Shown piece after piece: positions 1 through 11,006 of a stretch of DNA of 64,000 nucleotides. Numbering within the stretch: position 1 is the first letter of the stretch; every line of letters starts with the position of its first letter. Where the stretch lies: assembly GCF_014467235.1 (NCBI RefSeq), contig NZ_NKHP01000010.1, positions 62,001-126,000 on the forward strand. Reading direction: 5' to 3'. The stretch comes from Xenorhabdus indica (lineage in GTDB: Bacteria; Pseudomonadota; Gammaproteobacteria; Enterobacterales; Enterobacteriaceae). The notes under the pieces are model-generated. The model had not been told where the DNA came from and did not search any database. It saw nothing but the letters and a program-made list of their open reading frames with translations. A program made the position numbers and the translations under genes.

Positions 1-89
1 TAACAGAAAAAAAGCCAGAAGAAATCTCAAAAGAAAGTACTAAACAGAAAACAAAGCAATCCCCTGAAAAATCCAATAGTGAACACTAA
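1..89 (+). CDS. tatB: TatB, C-terminal end (partial)
   Basis: The frame starting at base 3 is open from the window edge to a TAA at 87-89, three bases before tatC. The 28 visible residues are Lys-, Glu- and Ser-rich (TEKKPEEISKES...), which fits the unstructured, poorly conserved tail of TatB, the Sec-independent twin-arginine translocase subunit that forms the substrate receptor with TatC. No conserved domain is visible, so the call rests on the tail composition and on the position directly before tatC, as in the usual tatABC operon. Confidence 0.75.
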   Translation, partial: TEKKPEEISKESTKQKTKQSPEKSNSEH

Positions 90-92
90 AAA

Positions 93-872
93 ATGTCTGT
101 GGATGATACTCAACCTCTTATCAGTCACCTGATTGAACTGCGTAAGAGGATTTTGAATAGTTTAATTACTGTGCTGGTGGTTTTTCTGGCATTGGTTTAT
201 TTTTCTAATGATATATATCGACTTATTGCTGCGCCTTTAATGGAACAATTGCCTAAAGGTGCGAATATGATCGCAACGGATGTAGCATCACCTTTCTTCA
301 CGCCGATCAAACTTACCATTATGGTATCAATTTTTGTTTCGGCACCCATGATCCTGTATCAGGTATGGGCATTTATTGCACCGGCTCTGTATAAACATGA
401 ACGGCGTTTGATTGTGCCGCTGTTGTTGTCCAGTAGTGTCTTATTCTACCTGGGAATGATTTTTGCCTACTTCGTCGTATTTCCCTTCGTATTTGGTTTT
501 TTTACCAAAACAGTTCCTACTGGCGTATTGATTGCGACGGATATCAGTAATTATCTGAGTTTCGTTATGGCGCTTTTTATGGCATTTGGTGTCTCGTTTG
601 AAGTGCCAATCGCCATTATTCTGCTGTGTTGGAGTGGAGTAGTCACACCTGAATCACTGAAAAGAAAACGCCCTTATATTCTGGTCGGGGCGTTTGTAGT
701 AGGGATGCTACTCACTCCCCCGGATGTCTTCTCACAAACTTTGTTGGCTGTCCCCATGTATTTGCTATTTGAACTGGGAGTTCTGTTTTCTCAATTTTAT
801 GTGGGAAAACATAAGCCATCTAAAACGGATGATGAATCGGAATATGATGCAGGTGACAACTCAGGCAGGTGA
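93..872 (+). CDS. tatC: Sec-independent protein translocase TatC
   Basis: TatC is the inner-membrane core of the twin-arginine translocase and recognises RR signal peptides on folded proteins together with TatB. The 259-residue product has the family's six hydrophobic segments, the N-terminal LIELRKR motif with Glu15 (a signal-peptide contact in E. coli), the YKHERR cytoplasmic loop and the FEVP motif of the fourth membrane segment. Length matches E. coli TatC. The ATG lies three bases after the tatB stop, so the two are co-translated. The gene normally following in E. coli, tatD, is absent; hemB follows instead after 146 bases. Confidence 0.97.
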   Translation: MSVDDTQPLISHLIELRKRILNSLITVLVVFLALVYFSNDIYRLIAAPLMEQLPKGANMIATDVASPFFTPIKLTIMVSIFVSAPMILYQVWAFIAPALYKHERRLIVPLLLSSSVLFYLGMIFAYFVVFPFVFGFFTKTVPTGVLIATDISNYLSFVMALFMAFGVSFEVPIAIILLCWSGVVTPESLKRKRPYILVGAFVVGMLLTPPDVFSQTLLAVPMYLLFELGVLFSQFYVGKHKPSKTDDESEYDAGDNSGR

Positions 873-976
873 CAATTAAGGAAAGTAATCAGTTACCTGC
901 CAGTCATAATTATCGCCAACTGTCTGATAATACTAAGATCAGCAGTATTACAAGTAATAAAAGTGATGGCAGAATT

Positions 977-1002
977 AACCCAGTGTATTACCACTGGGTT
1001 TT
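977..1002 (+). terminator. Hairpin in the tatC-hemB gap
   Basis: A 9-bp stem AACCCAGTG/CACTGGGTT with a 6-base loop is followed by only four T and sits just before the hemB ribosome binding site. It could end tatABC transcription partially or act as a 5' UTR hairpin of hemB. The short U tract argues against a strong terminator. Confidence 0.5.
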
Positions 1003-1009
1003 ACATTAG

Positions 1010-2035
<1,026 letters not shown>

Positions 2036-2042
2036 TGACTCC

Positions 2043-2086
2043 TTTTTACCTTAAGAAATATCGTAGCTTGAGATATTAGGTAAAAA
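2043..2086. terminator. Interrupted hairpin after hemB
   Basis: Arms TTTTTACCT and AGGTAAAAA enclose an inner AATATC/GATATT stem with a 5-base bulge. The flanking T and A runs let it act in either direction between the convergent hemB and dxs genes. Confidence 0.55.
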
Positions 2087-2090
2087 AAAT

Positions 2091-2125
2091 AACGGATGAA
2101 TAAATAAAAAGGATATTCATCCGTT
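2091..2125 (-). terminator. Terminator of dxs
   Basis: A perfect 12-bp stem (AACGGATGAATA/TATTCATCCGTT) with an 11-base loop lies just past the dxs stop. On the minus strand it is followed by a T-rich run, as expected for a rho-independent terminator of the xseB-ispA-dxs operon. Confidence 0.85.
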
Positions 2126-2133
2126 ATAACAGG

Positions 2134-3999
2134 TTATTTATTCAGATAGTTTTCGATAGCGCTACAAATACCAGTTGTATCTAGCCCTAAATCAGCGTGA
2201 AGCTCTGACTGTGTGCCTTGCGGTATAAAGTAGTCAGGTAAACCGAGATTTAATACTGGAACTGGCTGACTTGCCTGCATCAGCAATTCATTGACGCCGC
2301 TACCGGCTCCTCCCATGATGGCATTCTCTTCTAACGTCACCAGTAAATCATGTTGAGAAGCCATCTCTAGTACCAGTTTTTTATCCAGTGGTTTGATAAA
2401 GCGCATATCAACAACGGTTGCATTTAAGAACTCTGAAGCTTGTAGTGCGCTTGGCAGTAATGTACCGAAGCTCAGGATGGCAATGCGTTCTCCTTGACGA
2501 CGAACAACACCTTTGCCAATGGGCAGTTTTTCCAGTGGCTGGAGTTCTGCTCCTACGCCTGTACCTCGCGGATAGCGAACAGCAGCAGGGCCATCTTGAT
2601 AGTGATAACCCGTATGTAGCATTTGTCGGCACTCATTTTCATCACTCGGAGCCATGATCACCATATTGGGGATACAGCGCAGAAATGAAAGATCGAATGC
2701 CCCCTGATGAGTTTGTCCATCAGCGCCGACGATACCGCCACGGTCGATAGCGAACAAAACAGGTAAGTTCTGGATAGCAACATCATGAATGACCTGATCA
2801 TAAGCACGTTGCAGGAAGGTAGAATAAATCGCGACAATCGGTTTATATCCCCCGATTGCCAGTCCTGCTGCAAATGTCACAGCATGTTGCTCGGCAATGG
2901 CGACGTCAAAGTATTGTTCAGGGTACTCACGAGAGAAACGTACCATGCCAGAGCCTTCTCTCATAGCTGGCGTGATCGCCATAAGTTTTTTATCAGTGGC
3001 TGCTTCTTCACACAACCATTCACCGAAGATTTTGGAAAACGTCGGGCGGGTATCCGTACTTTTTGGCAGAGAGCCAGTCGATGGATCAAATTTAGGTACA
3101 GCATGCCAACTGATAGGATCTTTTTCCGCGGGAGCATAACCACGGCCTTTTTTGGTCATGATGTGCAAAAATTGAGGCCCTTTGAGTTCACGCATATTTT
3201 TCAATGTTTGAGTCAGTGCCAATACGTCATGACCGTCAACCGGACCAATGTAGTTAAATCCAAGCTCTTCGAACAGTGTTCCGGGAACAACCATACCTTT
3301 GAGATGTTCCTCGGTCTTTTTCAATAACTCTTTGATAGGCGGCAGGCCGGAGAAGACTTTCTTACCACCCTCACGTAGAGTTGTGTACAACTTTCCTGAA
3401 AGCAATTGTGCCAAATGGTTATTCAATGCTCCAACGTTCTCGGAAATAGACATTTCGTTGTCATTGAGGATGACAAGCATATCAGGATCAATATCACCTG
3501 CATGGTTCATAGCTTCAAAAGCCATACCTGCGGTAATGGCACCATCACCAATCACACAGACTGTCTTACGACCCTTACCTTCATGTTCTGCCGCAATTGC
3601 CATACCTAATCCGGCACTGATTGAGGTTGATGAATGACCGACACATAGCGTGTCATATTTGCTTTCATCTCGCCACGGGAAAGGGTGGAGACCATTTTTC
3701 TGGCGAATAGTGTCAATACGGTCACGGCGCCCGGTCAGAATCTTATGTGGATAGGCTTGATGACCGACATCCCAGACTAAATTGTCAAAAGGTGTTTTAT
3801 AAACGTAATGAAGTGCGACTGTTAATTCGACAGTTCCGAGACCGGAAGCAAAGTGGCCACTGGAGCGACTGACACTGTTTAGCAAAAATTGGCGAAGTTC
3901 ATCGCATAACTTTGGCAAAGTGTCTTTAGGTAGCAGGCGCAGTTCTTCAGGGGTTTCCGCCAGTGCCAATGTTGGATATTTCGCTATATCAATGCTCAT
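2134..3999 (-). CDS. dxs: 1-deoxy-D-xylulose-5-phosphate synthase
   Basis: Dxs condenses pyruvate and glyceraldehyde-3-phosphate to DXP, the first step of the MEP isoprenoid pathway and a source of thiamine and pyridoxal precursors. The 621-residue protein is transketolase-like: SSGHFASG with catalytic His49, the thiamine diphosphate motif GDGAITAG...NDNEMS, and the pyrimidine-domain motif [13 protein letters not shown]. The ATG at 3999 gives [13 protein letters not shown], aligned with the E. coli start; an ATG 42 bases upstream is in frame but adds residues with no counterpart. It is the last gene of an xseB-ispA-dxs unit, after a 190-base gap from ispA. Confidence 0.97.
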   Translation of the reverse strand: MSIDIAKYPTLALAETPEELRLLPKDTLPKLCDELRQFLLNSVSRSSGHFASGLGTVELTVALHYVYKTPFDNLVWDVGHQAYPHKILTGRRDRIDTIRQKNGLHPFPWRDESKYDTLCVGHSSTSISAGLGMAIAAEHEGKGRKTVCVIGDGAITAGMAFEAMNHAGDIDPDMLVILNDNEMSISENVGALNNHLAQLLSGKLYTTLREGGKKVFSGLPPIKELLKKTEEHLKGMVVPGTLFEELGFNYIGPVDGHDVLALTQTLKNMRELKGPQFLHIMTKKGRGYAPAEKDPISWHAVPKFDPSTGSLPKSTDTRPTFSKIFGEWLCEEAATDKKLMAITPAMREGSGMVRFSREYPEQYFDVAIAEQHAVTFAAGLAIGGYKPIVAIYSTFLQRAYDQVIHDVAIQNLPVLFAIDRGGIVGADGQTHQGAFDLSFLRCIPNMVIMAPSDENECRQMLHTGYHYQDGPAAVRYPRGTGVGAELQPLEKLPIGKGVVRRQGERIAILSFGTLLPSALQASEFLNATVVDMRFIKPLDKKLVLEMASQHDLLVTLEENAIMGGAGSGVNELLMQASQPVPVLNLGLPDYFIPQGTQSELHADLGLDTTGICSAIENYLNK

Positions 4000-4189
4000 G
4001 CTATGCCTGTTGAAATTCATGCCTGTTAAAACGCTATGCACGTCTAAATTAAAGATTAAGAACCCTGGAATTATCAGTATGTAATTACTGGGCTCTCCCT
4101 ATAAGGCCATGTTCCATTGTATTGATTTTGGATGTATGTAACCGATAACTTACAAAACGGTGATGATTGTCATGGTCATGACCCGTTTT

Positions 4190-5107
4190 TTAGCTGTTTC
4201 TTTCAATAATGAAACCCGCCAGTTGTTTTAGAATCACAGTATTATAAGATTGATTTTCCAGTTCTGTGAGTGCAGTAATCGCATCTTGATAAAGATCTTT
4301 GGCCTTTTTCTGAGCTTGTTCCAGGCCCAATAATGCAGGGTAGGTACTTTTTCCAAGTTGCTGATCATTCCCCTGACGCTTGCCGATAATTTTTGTATCA
4401 CCAATGACGTCCAGGATATCATCATGTACCTGAAATGCGAGACCGATTGCCTGTGCATATTGATCCAGCCAAGGCAATGCTTCACGGCCACGTGTACCTG
4501 CACCGTAAGCACCCAATCTGACCGCACAACGAATTAATGCACCTGTTTTGTGTCGATGGATTTGTTCCAGTGCAGTAAGATCAATCTGTTTCCCTTCGGC
4601 TTCCAAATCCAATGATTGCCCGCCACACATGCCTGCAATACCACTGGATATTGCTAATTCAGCAATCATTTCAAGACGGTCAGGTAATGCCACATTTGGC
4701 ATCTCTTGCTTCGCCAGAATTTCAAAAGCCAATGATTGCAATGCATCTCCAGCCAAGATCGCATGATCCTCGCCAAATTTAATGTGGCAGGTAGGTTGGC
4801 CACGACGTAAATCATCGTTGTCCATTGCAGGCAAATCATCGTGGATCAGCGAATAAGCATGGATACACTCTACAGCGATGGCTGGCGCATCAAGGCTCTT
4901 TTTGGAAAGGCCAAACATTTCACCCACAGAATAAACTAAAAATGGGCGCAGCCGTTTTCCACCCAGTACAGCACCGTGTTGCATAGCGGTTGCTAACGGG
5001 CTGTCCAAAAAGGGTAATGAAGAAAACGTTGCCATCAACTTGTTATTGATATGTTGCTGGCAATTGCTTAATTGCTCTTCAAAAGGAGCCTTATATTGTT
5101 CCGACAT
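4190..5107 (-). CDS. ispA: Farnesyl diphosphate synthase
   Basis: IspA adds isopentenyl units to dimethylallyl and geranyl diphosphate to make farnesyl diphosphate, precursor of ubiquinone and undecaprenyl carriers. Both aspartate-rich prenyltransferase motifs are present: DDLPAMDNDD (first) and DDILD (second), plus GGKRLRPFLVY and the HRHKTGAL segment. From the chosen ATG at 5107 the protein is 305 residues, close to the E. coli length; the in-frame extension to 5158 would overlap xseB by about 45 bases and has no family support. The start is four bases after the xseB stop, so translation is probably coupled. Confidence 0.96.
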   Translation of the reverse strand: MSEQYKAPFEEQLSNCQQHINNKLMATFSSLPFLDSPLATAMQHGAVLGGKRLRPFLVYSVGEMFGLSKKSLDAPAIAVECIHAYSLIHDDLPAMDNDDLRRGQPTCHIKFGEDHAILAGDALQSLAFEILAKQEMPNVALPDRLEMIAELAISSGIAGMCGGQSLDLEAEGKQIDLTALEQIHRHKTGALIRCAVRLGAYGAGTRGREALPWLDQYAQAIGLAFQVHDDILDVIGDTKIIGKRQGNDQQLGKSTYPALLGLEQAQKKAKDLYQDAITALTELENQSYNTVILKQLAGFIIERNS

Positions 5108-5111
5108 AAAG

Positions 5112-5369
5112 TTACTCAGCATCAGGCGAAAATTCATCAAGTGGAGAATGTGCATCATGATTCAATAAAATTTGCACTCGTTGTTCCGCTTGTTGGAGGG
5201 TTTTTTGCCCTTGTCTTGCAAGTTGAATGCCGCGTTCAAATTCATTTAATGCATCTTCTAAAGGGAGTTCCCCTGATTCCAAGCGAATGACAATTTCTTC
5301 CAGCTCTTTCAGGGAAGTTTCAAATGCTGGTGCTTGCTCGGTTTCTGATGTTCTATTTGCCTTAGACAT
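5112..5369 (-). CDS. xseB: Exodeoxyribonuclease VII small subunit
   Basis: XseB is the small subunit of the single-strand-specific exonuclease VII; several copies coat one XseA subunit. The 85-residue acidic, helical protein contains the family core [20 protein letters not shown] and the [19 protein letters not shown] helix. It starts the operon with ispA and dxs, the same arrangement as in E. coli. Its 5' side faces thiI across a 248-base divergent gap. No XseA gene is in the window. Confidence 0.96.
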   Translation of the reverse strand: MSKANRTSETEQAPAFETSLKELEEIVIRLESGELPLEDALNEFERGIQLARQGQKTLQQAEQRVQILLNHDAHSPLDEFSPDAE

Positions 5370-5473
5370 AATAATTTTAAAGTATGATTATTTAACGAAT
5401 TACAGTGAGGTAATTTCGCTACAGACTTGCAGAGTACCCTACTACACTGAAAGAAAGAAATCATTCGTTACCA

Positions 5474-5506
5474 CTGTTTTTTTACAGATGCTCTGTTTTT
5501 TTACAG
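5474..5506 (+). repeat. Two identical CTGT-T6-ACAG 14-mers
   Basis: The palindromic 14-mer CTGTTTTTTTACAG occurs at 5474-5487 and 5493-5506, a 19-base period of about two helical turns. It lies in the xseB/thiI divergent region, just upstream of an extended -10 for thiI. It resembles a LexA box but has six rather than eight central bases. Its function is unknown. Confidence 0.6.
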
Positions 5507-5523
5507 GAGATATAGTGAGATAG

Positions 5524-5532
5524 TGTTATACT
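5524..5532 (+). promoter_or_regulatory. Extended -10 element, putative thiI promoter
   Basis: TGTTATACT is an extended -10 (TGn plus TATACT) about 85 bases upstream of the thiI ATG. No good -35 is spaced at 17 bases, which extended -10 promoters can tolerate. Start site not proven. Confidence 0.5.
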
Positions 5533-5617
5533 CTACGCCCTATCCAACTGACCACTTAAAAACAATCATTGATACTATTTGTGATAGTTCAATATTGAAT
5601 GACTACTATATCTTACT

Positions 5618-7066
5618 ATGAAGTTTATCATTAAATTATTCCCAGAGATTACGATCAAGAGCCAAACTGTTCGTTTACGCTTTATTAAAATCCTTGCCAG
5701 CAATATCCGTAATGTGCTGAAAACACTAGGAGAAGAGATTGCTGTTGTTCGCCATTGGGATAATATCGAAGTTCGGGCTAAAAATGATAATCTTGGCGCA
5801 GAAATTTGTGATGCACTGACACGTATTCCGGGTATTCACCATATCCTGCAAGTTGAAGAGAGAGATTTTCGTGACTTGCATCATATCTTTGAACAAACCT
5901 ACGAAGCATATGGGCATTTACTGCATGGAAAAACATTTTGTGTCCGTGTGAAGCGTCGTGGTAAACACAGTTTCACCTCCAATGAAGCTGAACGTTATAT
6001 CGGTGGTGGCCTGAATCAACATATTGAATCTGCCAAAGTGAAACTGACTCATCCAGATGTGACAGTAAATCTGGAAATTGATCAGGATAAACTGATCTTG
6101 GTGAAAGCTCGTCATCCGGGGATAGGTGGATTTCCTATTGGAACGCAGGAAGATGTTCTGTCCCTTATCTCTGGCGGGTTTGACTCTGGAGTCTCCAGCT
6201 ATATGCTGATGCGCCGTGGCTGCCGTGTACATTATTGCTTCTTTAATCTCGGTGGTTCTGCCCATGAAATTGGGGTGAAACAGGTAGCTCACTATTTGTG
6301 GAACCGATTTGGCAGTTCCCATAAGGTTCGTTTTGTTGCCGTCGATTTTGAAACAGTGGTTGCTGAAATTCTGGAAAAAGTGGATGACGGTCAAATGGGC
6401 GTTGTGCTGAAAAGAATGATGGTCAGAGCTGCTTCCAGGATTGCAGAACGTTATGGTGTGCAAGCAATTGTGACAGGAGAAGCATTGGGGCAGGTCTCCA
6501 GCCAGACATTGACTAACTTGAGACTGATTGATAACGCTTCGGATACGTTGATCCTTCGTCCGCTGATTTCTCACGATAAAGAACACATTATTAAGCTGGC
6601 ACGCGAAATTGGAACGGAAGATTTTGCTCGTACTATGCCGGAATTTTGTGGTGTGATCTCTAAGAACCCAACCGTCAAAGCCGTTAAAGCCAAAATTGAA
6701 GAGGAAGAAGGTAAGTTCGATTTTGATATTCTGGAGCGTGTGGTAAGTGAAGCCCAGAATTTGGATATTCGTCAGATTGCTGAACAAGCCTGTGAGCAGA
6801 TTGTGGAAGTGGAAACAGTCACTAAGTTTTCTGCGAATGATGTATTGTTGGATATCCGTTCACCAGATGAACAGGATGATTGTCCACTGAGTATGGAAGG
6901 TATCGAAATTCAGTCATTACCTTTCTATAAGTTGAGTACCCAGTTTGGTGATCTATCGAAAGAGAAAAATTATCTGCTTTATTGTGAACGTGGTGTGATG
7001 AGCCGCTTGCAGGCGCTTTACTTGCGTGAACAAGGTTTTCAGAATGTGAAGGTTTATCGCCCTTAA
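5618..7066 (+). CDS. thiI: tRNA 4-thiouridine synthase / thiamine thiazole sulfur carrier
   Basis: ThiI transfers persulfide sulfur from IscS to U8 of tRNA (s4U) and to ThiS for thiazole formation. The 482-residue protein has an N-terminal ferredoxin-like and THUMP region, the PP-loop SGGFDS at 185-190 for uridine adenylation, the PEFCGVISK segment with the conserved Cys near 344, and a C-terminal rhodanese domain with the sulfur-carrying Cys456 in LLYCERG. Length equals E. coli ThiI, and both functional cysteines are kept, so both activities are expected. It is transcribed alone, divergent from xseB and convergent with yajL. Confidence 0.97.
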   Translation: MKFIIKLFPEITIKSQTVRLRFIKILASNIRNVLKTLGEEIAVVRHWDNIEVRAKNDNLGAEICDALTRIPGIHHILQVEERDFRDLHHIFEQTYEAYGHLLHGKTFCVRVKRRGKHSFTSNEAERYIGGGLNQHIESAKVKLTHPDVTVNLEIDQDKLILVKARHPGIGGFPIGTQEDVLSLISGGFDSGVSSYMLMRRGCRVHYCFFNLGGSAHEIGVKQVAHYLWNRFGSSHKVRFVAVDFETVVAEILEKVDDGQMGVVLKRMMVRAASRIAERYGVQAIVTGEALGQVSSQTLTNLRLIDNASDTLILRPLISHDKEHIIKLAREIGTEDFARTMPEFCGVISKNPTVKAVKAKIEEEEGKFDFDILERVVSEAQNLDIRQIAEQACEQIVEVETVTKFSANDVLLDIRSPDEQDDCPLSMEGIEIQSLPFYKLSTQFGDLSKEKNYLLYCERGVMSRLQALYLREQGFQNVKVYRP

Positions 7067-7092
7067 TCTGAGCCAGTACATTGGAAAGAAAC

Positions 7093-7136
7093 ATATAAGC
7101 TGCTAGCCGAATAGATTTTCTGTCAGCAGCTTATAT
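7093..7136. terminator. Hairpin between convergent thiI and yajL
   Basis: A perfect 12-bp stem ATATAAGCTGCT/AGCAGCTTATAT with a 20-base loop lies between the two convergent stops. It lacks a clean U tract on either side, so termination strength is uncertain. Confidence 0.6.
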
Positions 7137-7150
7137 TAACAGATTCACTA

Positions 7151-7744
7151 CTAGCGGTTTTGGTAGTTATTGATGCCAGGAGGTAAGACTAATTGAGCTG
7201 CAACTTCTGCTGCCTTGTCTTTTCCTTTCAGTAGTTCAATCAGCTTCAGGGCGAAGTCAAAAGCAGTTGCAGGCCCCTGGCTGGTGAGCAAATTAACTCT
7301 CTCATCAAAATAAACCCGACGATCGATCCACTTTTCCGGGGCTATTTTATCTTTCATGCTTGGGTAACCTGTCATATTTCCAATCGGGAAAAGCTGATGA
7401 TATTCCAGTACAACGGCTGGAGATGCGCAGATGGCTGCAATAATTTTACCCTGACTTTGGGCTGTGCGGATTTTTTCTACAACCAATAGACTATCGCGAA
7501 AACATTCTGCCCCTTTTATCCCTCCCGGCAGAATAACAGCATCAAAATCTTCATCAACAACATCTACTAAGGGAGCATCTGCAACAATTTTGACGCCACG
7601 TGAGCAGGTTAATGTCAGAGCTCCATCGGTCGCTGCACTGGCGATGGTGACATTGATCCCGGCTCTGACCAACAAATCAATAGTCGTGACAGCTTCTATT
7701 TCTTCACTACCGTGTGCGAGGCAAATGAGAGCTGAAATGTTCAT
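7151..7744 (-). CDS. yajL: DJ-1/PfpI-family protein deglycase/chaperone YajL
   Basis: YajL (once called ThiJ) belongs to the DJ-1 superfamily and protects proteins from oxidative and carbonyl damage. The nucleophile cysteine sits in the elbow motif [11 protein letters not shown] (near residue 107) with the acidic residue of GSEEIEAV at the N-terminus. The ATG at 7744 follows a strong AAGGAGG site and gives 197 residues, one more than E. coli. It overlaps the 3' end of panE by 38 bases, so the two are translationally linked. It is not a thiamine enzyme despite its neighbour thiI. Confidence 0.95.
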   Translation of the reverse strand: MNISALICLAHGSEEIEAVTTIDLLVRAGINVTIASAATDGALTLTCSRGVKIVADAPLVDVVDEDFDAVILPGGIKGAECFRDSLLVVEKIRTAQSQGKIIAAICASPAVVLEYHQLFPIGNMTGYPSMKDKIAPEKWIDRRVYFDERVNLLTSQGPATAFDFALKLIELLKGKDKAAEVAAQLVLPPGINNYQNR

Positions 7745-8618
7745 ATTTCTCCTCCTTGCGTTTGATAAAATGATAAATATGGATGTTTTCTGTAAGCACC
7801 AGCCCATGTACACGGGCTCGGTATAGTAAAAATCCGGTAATGTAGTCTATTTCTGTAGGCCGTTGTGCCCGAATATCTTGCCGCATAGATGAAGAGTTTT
7901 CAGATGTTTGCTCAATAACATCCATCACGTACTTGATAAGTACGGGTTTGGTGATCTGAAGGCCCTCTTTTTGCATCACCTGATAGATCTCATCACATAA
8001 TGAATGGATTTTTGTGACGTGATGCGATAATTCGCCATTCTTACAATCATAAATTACGGTGAGTGGATTGATAACGCAATTGACGGCAAGTTTTAGCCAG
8101 CTAATGGTATAGATATCATCGTGCCATTTTACGTTTGGTAAGGCGTCATGCAAAATTTTTGCTAAAAAACTGAATTTATCAGTATCAGACAACGTAGAAC
8201 CAATATGGGTTATACCTTGTGATTTGTGATAAACAATACCATTCTCCTGATAGGCCCCATGAGTTGTCACTCCCGATAAGATGGGGTTGGGTAGAGATAA
8301 AAGTTCATCTTGTGTTCCCATGCCATTATGCAGTAATAGAATCGGACAATGAGGGGAAAGTTTGGAGGCAAGGTTATTGATAGCATCAGAAACTTGCCAG
8401 GCTTTTAGGCAAACAAGTAACAATTCGCTTTCGAAAAGATGTTTTTCATCATTGGCCGGAAGTTGCTGGTCAAATACCCTACCTTGAAAGTTATCAATAT
8501 AAACATTGACAAAAGGCTGGGGCGCTTTTAACCATGCCTGAATTTGGTGATGCTGTTGGGATAAGGCAGCAAGCCATAGTTTACCCATTGCACCGCAGCC
8601 AAGAACAGTTATTTTCAT
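7707..8618 (-). CDS. panE: 2-dehydropantoate 2-reductase (ketopantoate reductase)
   Basis: PanE reduces ketopantoate to pantoate with NADPH in coenzyme A synthesis. The 303-residue protein starts with a Rossmann fold (GCGAMG at residues 7-12) and carries the C-terminal helical domain motif [20 protein letters not shown] with the catalytic lysine and substrate-binding Asn. Length equals E. coli PanE. Its last 13 codons overlap the start of yajL in another frame, and the tail sequence ([10 protein letters not shown]...) is variable in the family. It faces yajQ across a 177-base divergent gap. Confidence 0.95.
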   Translation of the reverse strand: MKITVLGCGAMGKLWLAALSQQHHQIQAWLKAPQPFVNVYIDNFQGRVFDQQLPANDEKHLFESELLLVCLKAWQVSDAINNLASKLSPHCPILLLHNGMGTQDELLSLPNPILSGVTTHGAYQENGIVYHKSQGITHIGSTLSDTDKFSFLAKILHDALPNVKWHDDIYTISWLKLAVNCVINPLTVIYDCKNGELSHHVTKIHSLCDEIYQVMQKEGLQITKPVLIKYVMDVIEQTSENSSSMRQDIRAQRPTEIDYITGFLLYRARVHGLVLTENIHIYHFIKRKEEKYEHFSSHLPRTR

Positions 8619-8795
8619 TGTTCTTCCTTGAGAAATGCTTTCATCGGGAACCTCAAAATTATGCTGATCTGAATTCCAAGCGCGCTAAGATAATATAAAT
8701 TCCAAGAGATCATTAGTGTGGGGAGTATAGATCTTTTGCCAATAATGGAAAGCGGTTATCATGCCGGATTATTGATTAGCTGGAGGTGACTGATA

Positions 8796-9287
8796 ATGCC
8801 ATCATTTGATATTGTTTCAGAAGTTGATATGCAGGAAGTGCGTAATGCGGTAGAGAATGCACAGAGGGAATTAACCAATCGTTGGGATTTCCGCAATGTC
8901 AATGCGAGTTTTGAACTAAACGAAAAGAACGAATCGGTCAAGATTGCGAGTGAGTCTGATTTTCAGGTTAACCAACTGGTCGATATTCTGCGTGAAAAAT
9001 TTGCTAAGCGAGGAATTGACGGCTCTGTATTGAATATTCCTGAGAATATGGTGCATAGCGGTAAAACTTACAGTGTGGAAGCAACTTTGTTGCAAGGTAT
9101 TGATACACCGTTAGCGAAGAAAATCGTCAAGCTGATTAAAGACAGCAAGCTGAAAGTTCAGGCACAAATTCAGGGCGAGCAAGTGAGAGTTACCGGTAAA
9201 GCTCGTGATGATCTGCAAGGTGTTATTGCATTAGTTCGTGGCGCAGAGTTGGGACAGCCTTTCCAATTCACCAATTTTCGTGACTAA
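8796..9287 (+). CDS. yajQ: YajQ-family nucleotide-binding protein
   Basis: YajQ is a small two-domain ferredoxin-like protein; homologues in Xanthomonas and Pseudomonas bind cyclic di-GMP, and E. coli YajQ binds nucleic acid or nucleotide. The 163-residue product starts with the canonical [18 protein letters not shown] and has the conserved NRWDFRN and [20 protein letters not shown] segments. The start is set by a GGAGGTG site. Whether this copy binds c-di-GMP cannot be read from the sequence. Transcribed alone. Confidence 0.95.
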   Translation: MPSFDIVSEVDMQEVRNAVENAQRELTNRWDFRNVNASFELNEKNESVKIASESDFQVNQLVDILREKFAKRGIDGSVLNIPENMVHSGKTYSVEATLLQGIDTPLAKKIVKLIKDSKLKVQAQIQGEQVRVTGKARDDLQGVIALVRGAELGQPFQFTNFRD

Positions 9288-9304
9288 CTGTTTTCTGTGA
9301 CTGA

Positions 9305-9333
9305 CTGCTGATATCAGCAGATTTACTTTTTTC
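9305..9333 (+). terminator. Terminator of yajQ
   Basis: The palindrome CTGCTGATATCAGCAG (6-bp stem, ATAT loop) is followed by ATTTACTTTTTTCT, 18 bases after the yajQ stop. Confidence 0.7.
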
Positions 9334-9350
9334 TCTGATCAAAATATTTA

Positions 9351-9390
9351 AGGGAAGCTGAGTAATTTTAATTGTTACCAGTGCTTCCCT
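9351..9390 (-). terminator. Second hairpin between yajQ and yajR
   Basis: An 8-bp stem AGGGAAGC/GCTTCCCT with a 24-base loop, on the yajR side of the convergent gap. On the minus strand it is followed by an AT-rich run, so it may serve yajR. Confidence 0.55.
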
Positions 9391-9429
9391 AATCAATTCA
9401 TTATCTATAGGACCCTATTATCTCAGAAC

Positions 9430-10800
9430 TTATTGGGTATGAGAAAACACAAGCTGTTCTAGTTGTTCACGATTAGTTTGTTCAGTATCGACTTTGATAT
9501 AGGCACTTAGTTCATCCGGTACAATAATGACATCTTTCACACCCGCTTGAGACAATATTTTCTTTTCCAGAATTTCAGGCGCATTTAATTGAGCTGGCAA
9601 GATGAGCCTGATGCTGCTGACATAAGGTGGTTGACGTAATGTGAGGCTGAGAATAAACCAGAATATGGTGAGAATAATACTGCCCATAAATACTAATGAT
9701 GCGCCTTGCAGTTCATATAGCATTCCACCGATACTGCCTCCCAGAGCAACACCCAGGAACTGGCTGGTAGAGTAAACGCCCATTGCTGTACCTTTGTAGC
9801 CTGCCGGGGCTTCTTTGCTGATCAATGAAGGCAAAATCGCTTCCATGATATTAAAAGCAAGAAAGAAAATCTGAATACCTGCAAATATTCCCCAAAGATG
9901 TGACCCTAAGGACCACAAAACAAATTCAGCAATAAACAACATGCCGATACAAAGCAAGAAAACTTGCTTCATGCGGCGCTTTTTCTCTGCATAAATAATG
10001 AATGGTAAGACGGCAATAAAAGAAATAAGCGTAGTAGTTAAATACACTTTCCAGTGTTGTTGAGGAGGAAAACCTGTTTTTTCCATGATCAGAGGCAGAA
10101 CAACGAAGCTGGACATCAATAAGGTGTGCAGACAGAGAATACCAAAATTGAGTTTGAGTAATTGAGGATCAGAAAGTACACGCCGGAAACTGCCTCGGAC
10201 AATGCCAGATTCACGATTTAATAAATGATTATGTGTTGATGGGACAGCGAATAGCGTTATTAAGATACCGCAACTGGCAAGAATTGTGATCGTACCAAAT
10301 AAACCATTTAATCCGATGTGATAGGTGATAACAGGGCCGACAACAATAGCAAAAGCAAATGTGATGCCAAAACTGATACCAATGAATGCCATTGCTTTTG
10401 TACGATTTTGTTCGCGGGTAAGATCTGATAATAACGCCATGATTGCAGCAGAGATTGCCCCTGCACCTTGCAAAGCTCTTCCGGCGATAATTCCCCAAAT
10501 AGAGTCGCTAAAGGTGGCAATGATACTACCTAATACAAAAATGAGTAGTCCACCTATTATCAAAGGCTTTCGACCAAATTTATCTGAAAGTAACCCGAAT
10601 GGAATTTGAAATATTGCTTGTGTTAAGCCGTAGATACCGATTGCAATTCCTATCAGGGCCTCGGTGGCATCCTGTAACGCTAAACCGTAGGTCGTCAGGA
10701 CGGGTAAAACCATGAACATACCTAACATGCGTAGAGAAAAAACGGAACCTAAGCCCCATGTTGCCCGGAGTTCAAGGGGAGTCATTTGATTATCGTTCAT
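9430..10800 (-). CDS. yajR: MFS transporter YajR
   Basis: YajR is a 12-helix major facilitator with an extra cytoplasmic ferredoxin-like YAM domain at the C-terminus; its substrate is unknown even in E. coli, where the structure is solved. The product has motif A in LLSDKFGRKP, SDLTREQNRTKAMAF between helices, and a soluble tail from about residue 390 (PPYVSSIRL...) matching the YAM domain. The ATG at 10800 yields MNDNQMTPLELRATWGLG, aligned with E. coli; the upstream extension to 10872 has no family support. 456 residues. Confidence 0.94.
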   Translation of the reverse strand: MNDNQMTPLELRATWGLGSVFSLRMLGMFMVLPVLTTYGLALQDATEALIGIAIGIYGLTQAIFQIPFGLLSDKFGRKPLIIGGLLIFVLGSIIATFSDSIWGIIAGRALQGAGAISAAIMALLSDLTREQNRTKAMAFIGISFGITFAFAIVVGPVITYHIGLNGLFGTITILASCGILITLFAVPSTHNHLLNRESGIVRGSFRRVLSDPQLLKLNFGILCLHTLLMSSFVVLPLIMEKTGFPPQQHWKVYLTTTLISFIAVLPFIIYAEKKRRMKQVFLLCIGMLFIAEFVLWSLGSHLWGIFAGIQIFFLAFNIMEAILPSLISKEAPAGYKGTAMGVYSTSQFLGVALGGSIGGMLYELQGASLVFMGSIILTIFWFILSLTLRQPPYVSSIRLILPAQLNAPEILEKKILSQAGVKDVIIVPDELSAYIKVDTEQTNREQLEQLVFSHTQ

Positions 10801-10969
10801 GGATACTTGATACCTCAAAAATTCGATACGGCATTTAGCGTAGAAAGGAATAAATTGATACAAAATGCTCATTTCATACAGATTACTAACAATTGGTTAC
10901 TAAATCATGTTTATCAAGAGTGACCTAAACGAAGTAATTTATTAATGTTTGTAAGAGATAAAGAAAGGA

Positions 10970-11002
10970 AAAATGGCAAGGGTTTGTTTCCCCTGCCATT
11001 TT
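10970..11002 (-). terminator. Terminator of the cyo operon
   Basis: Stem AAAATGGCA/TGCCATTTT, extended by GGG/CCC after one mismatch, lies just beyond the cyoE stop. On the minus strand the 3' arm runs into TTTTTCC. Confidence 0.85.
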
Positions 11003-11006
11003 GATA

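Noticed and set aside
2785..3327. 180-codon frame on the plus strand inside dxs
   Set aside because: It is antisense to a fully conserved dxs, has no ribosome binding site or family resemblance, and reflects codon bias of the real gene.
5474..5506. LexA (SOS) boxes upstream of thiI
   Set aside because: The half-sites CTGT and ACAG are six bases apart, not eight as LexA needs.
5918..6787. 289-codon minus-strand frame inside thiI
   Set aside because: Antisense shadow of thiI; low-complexity Phe/His/Asn-rich composition and no recognisable domain.
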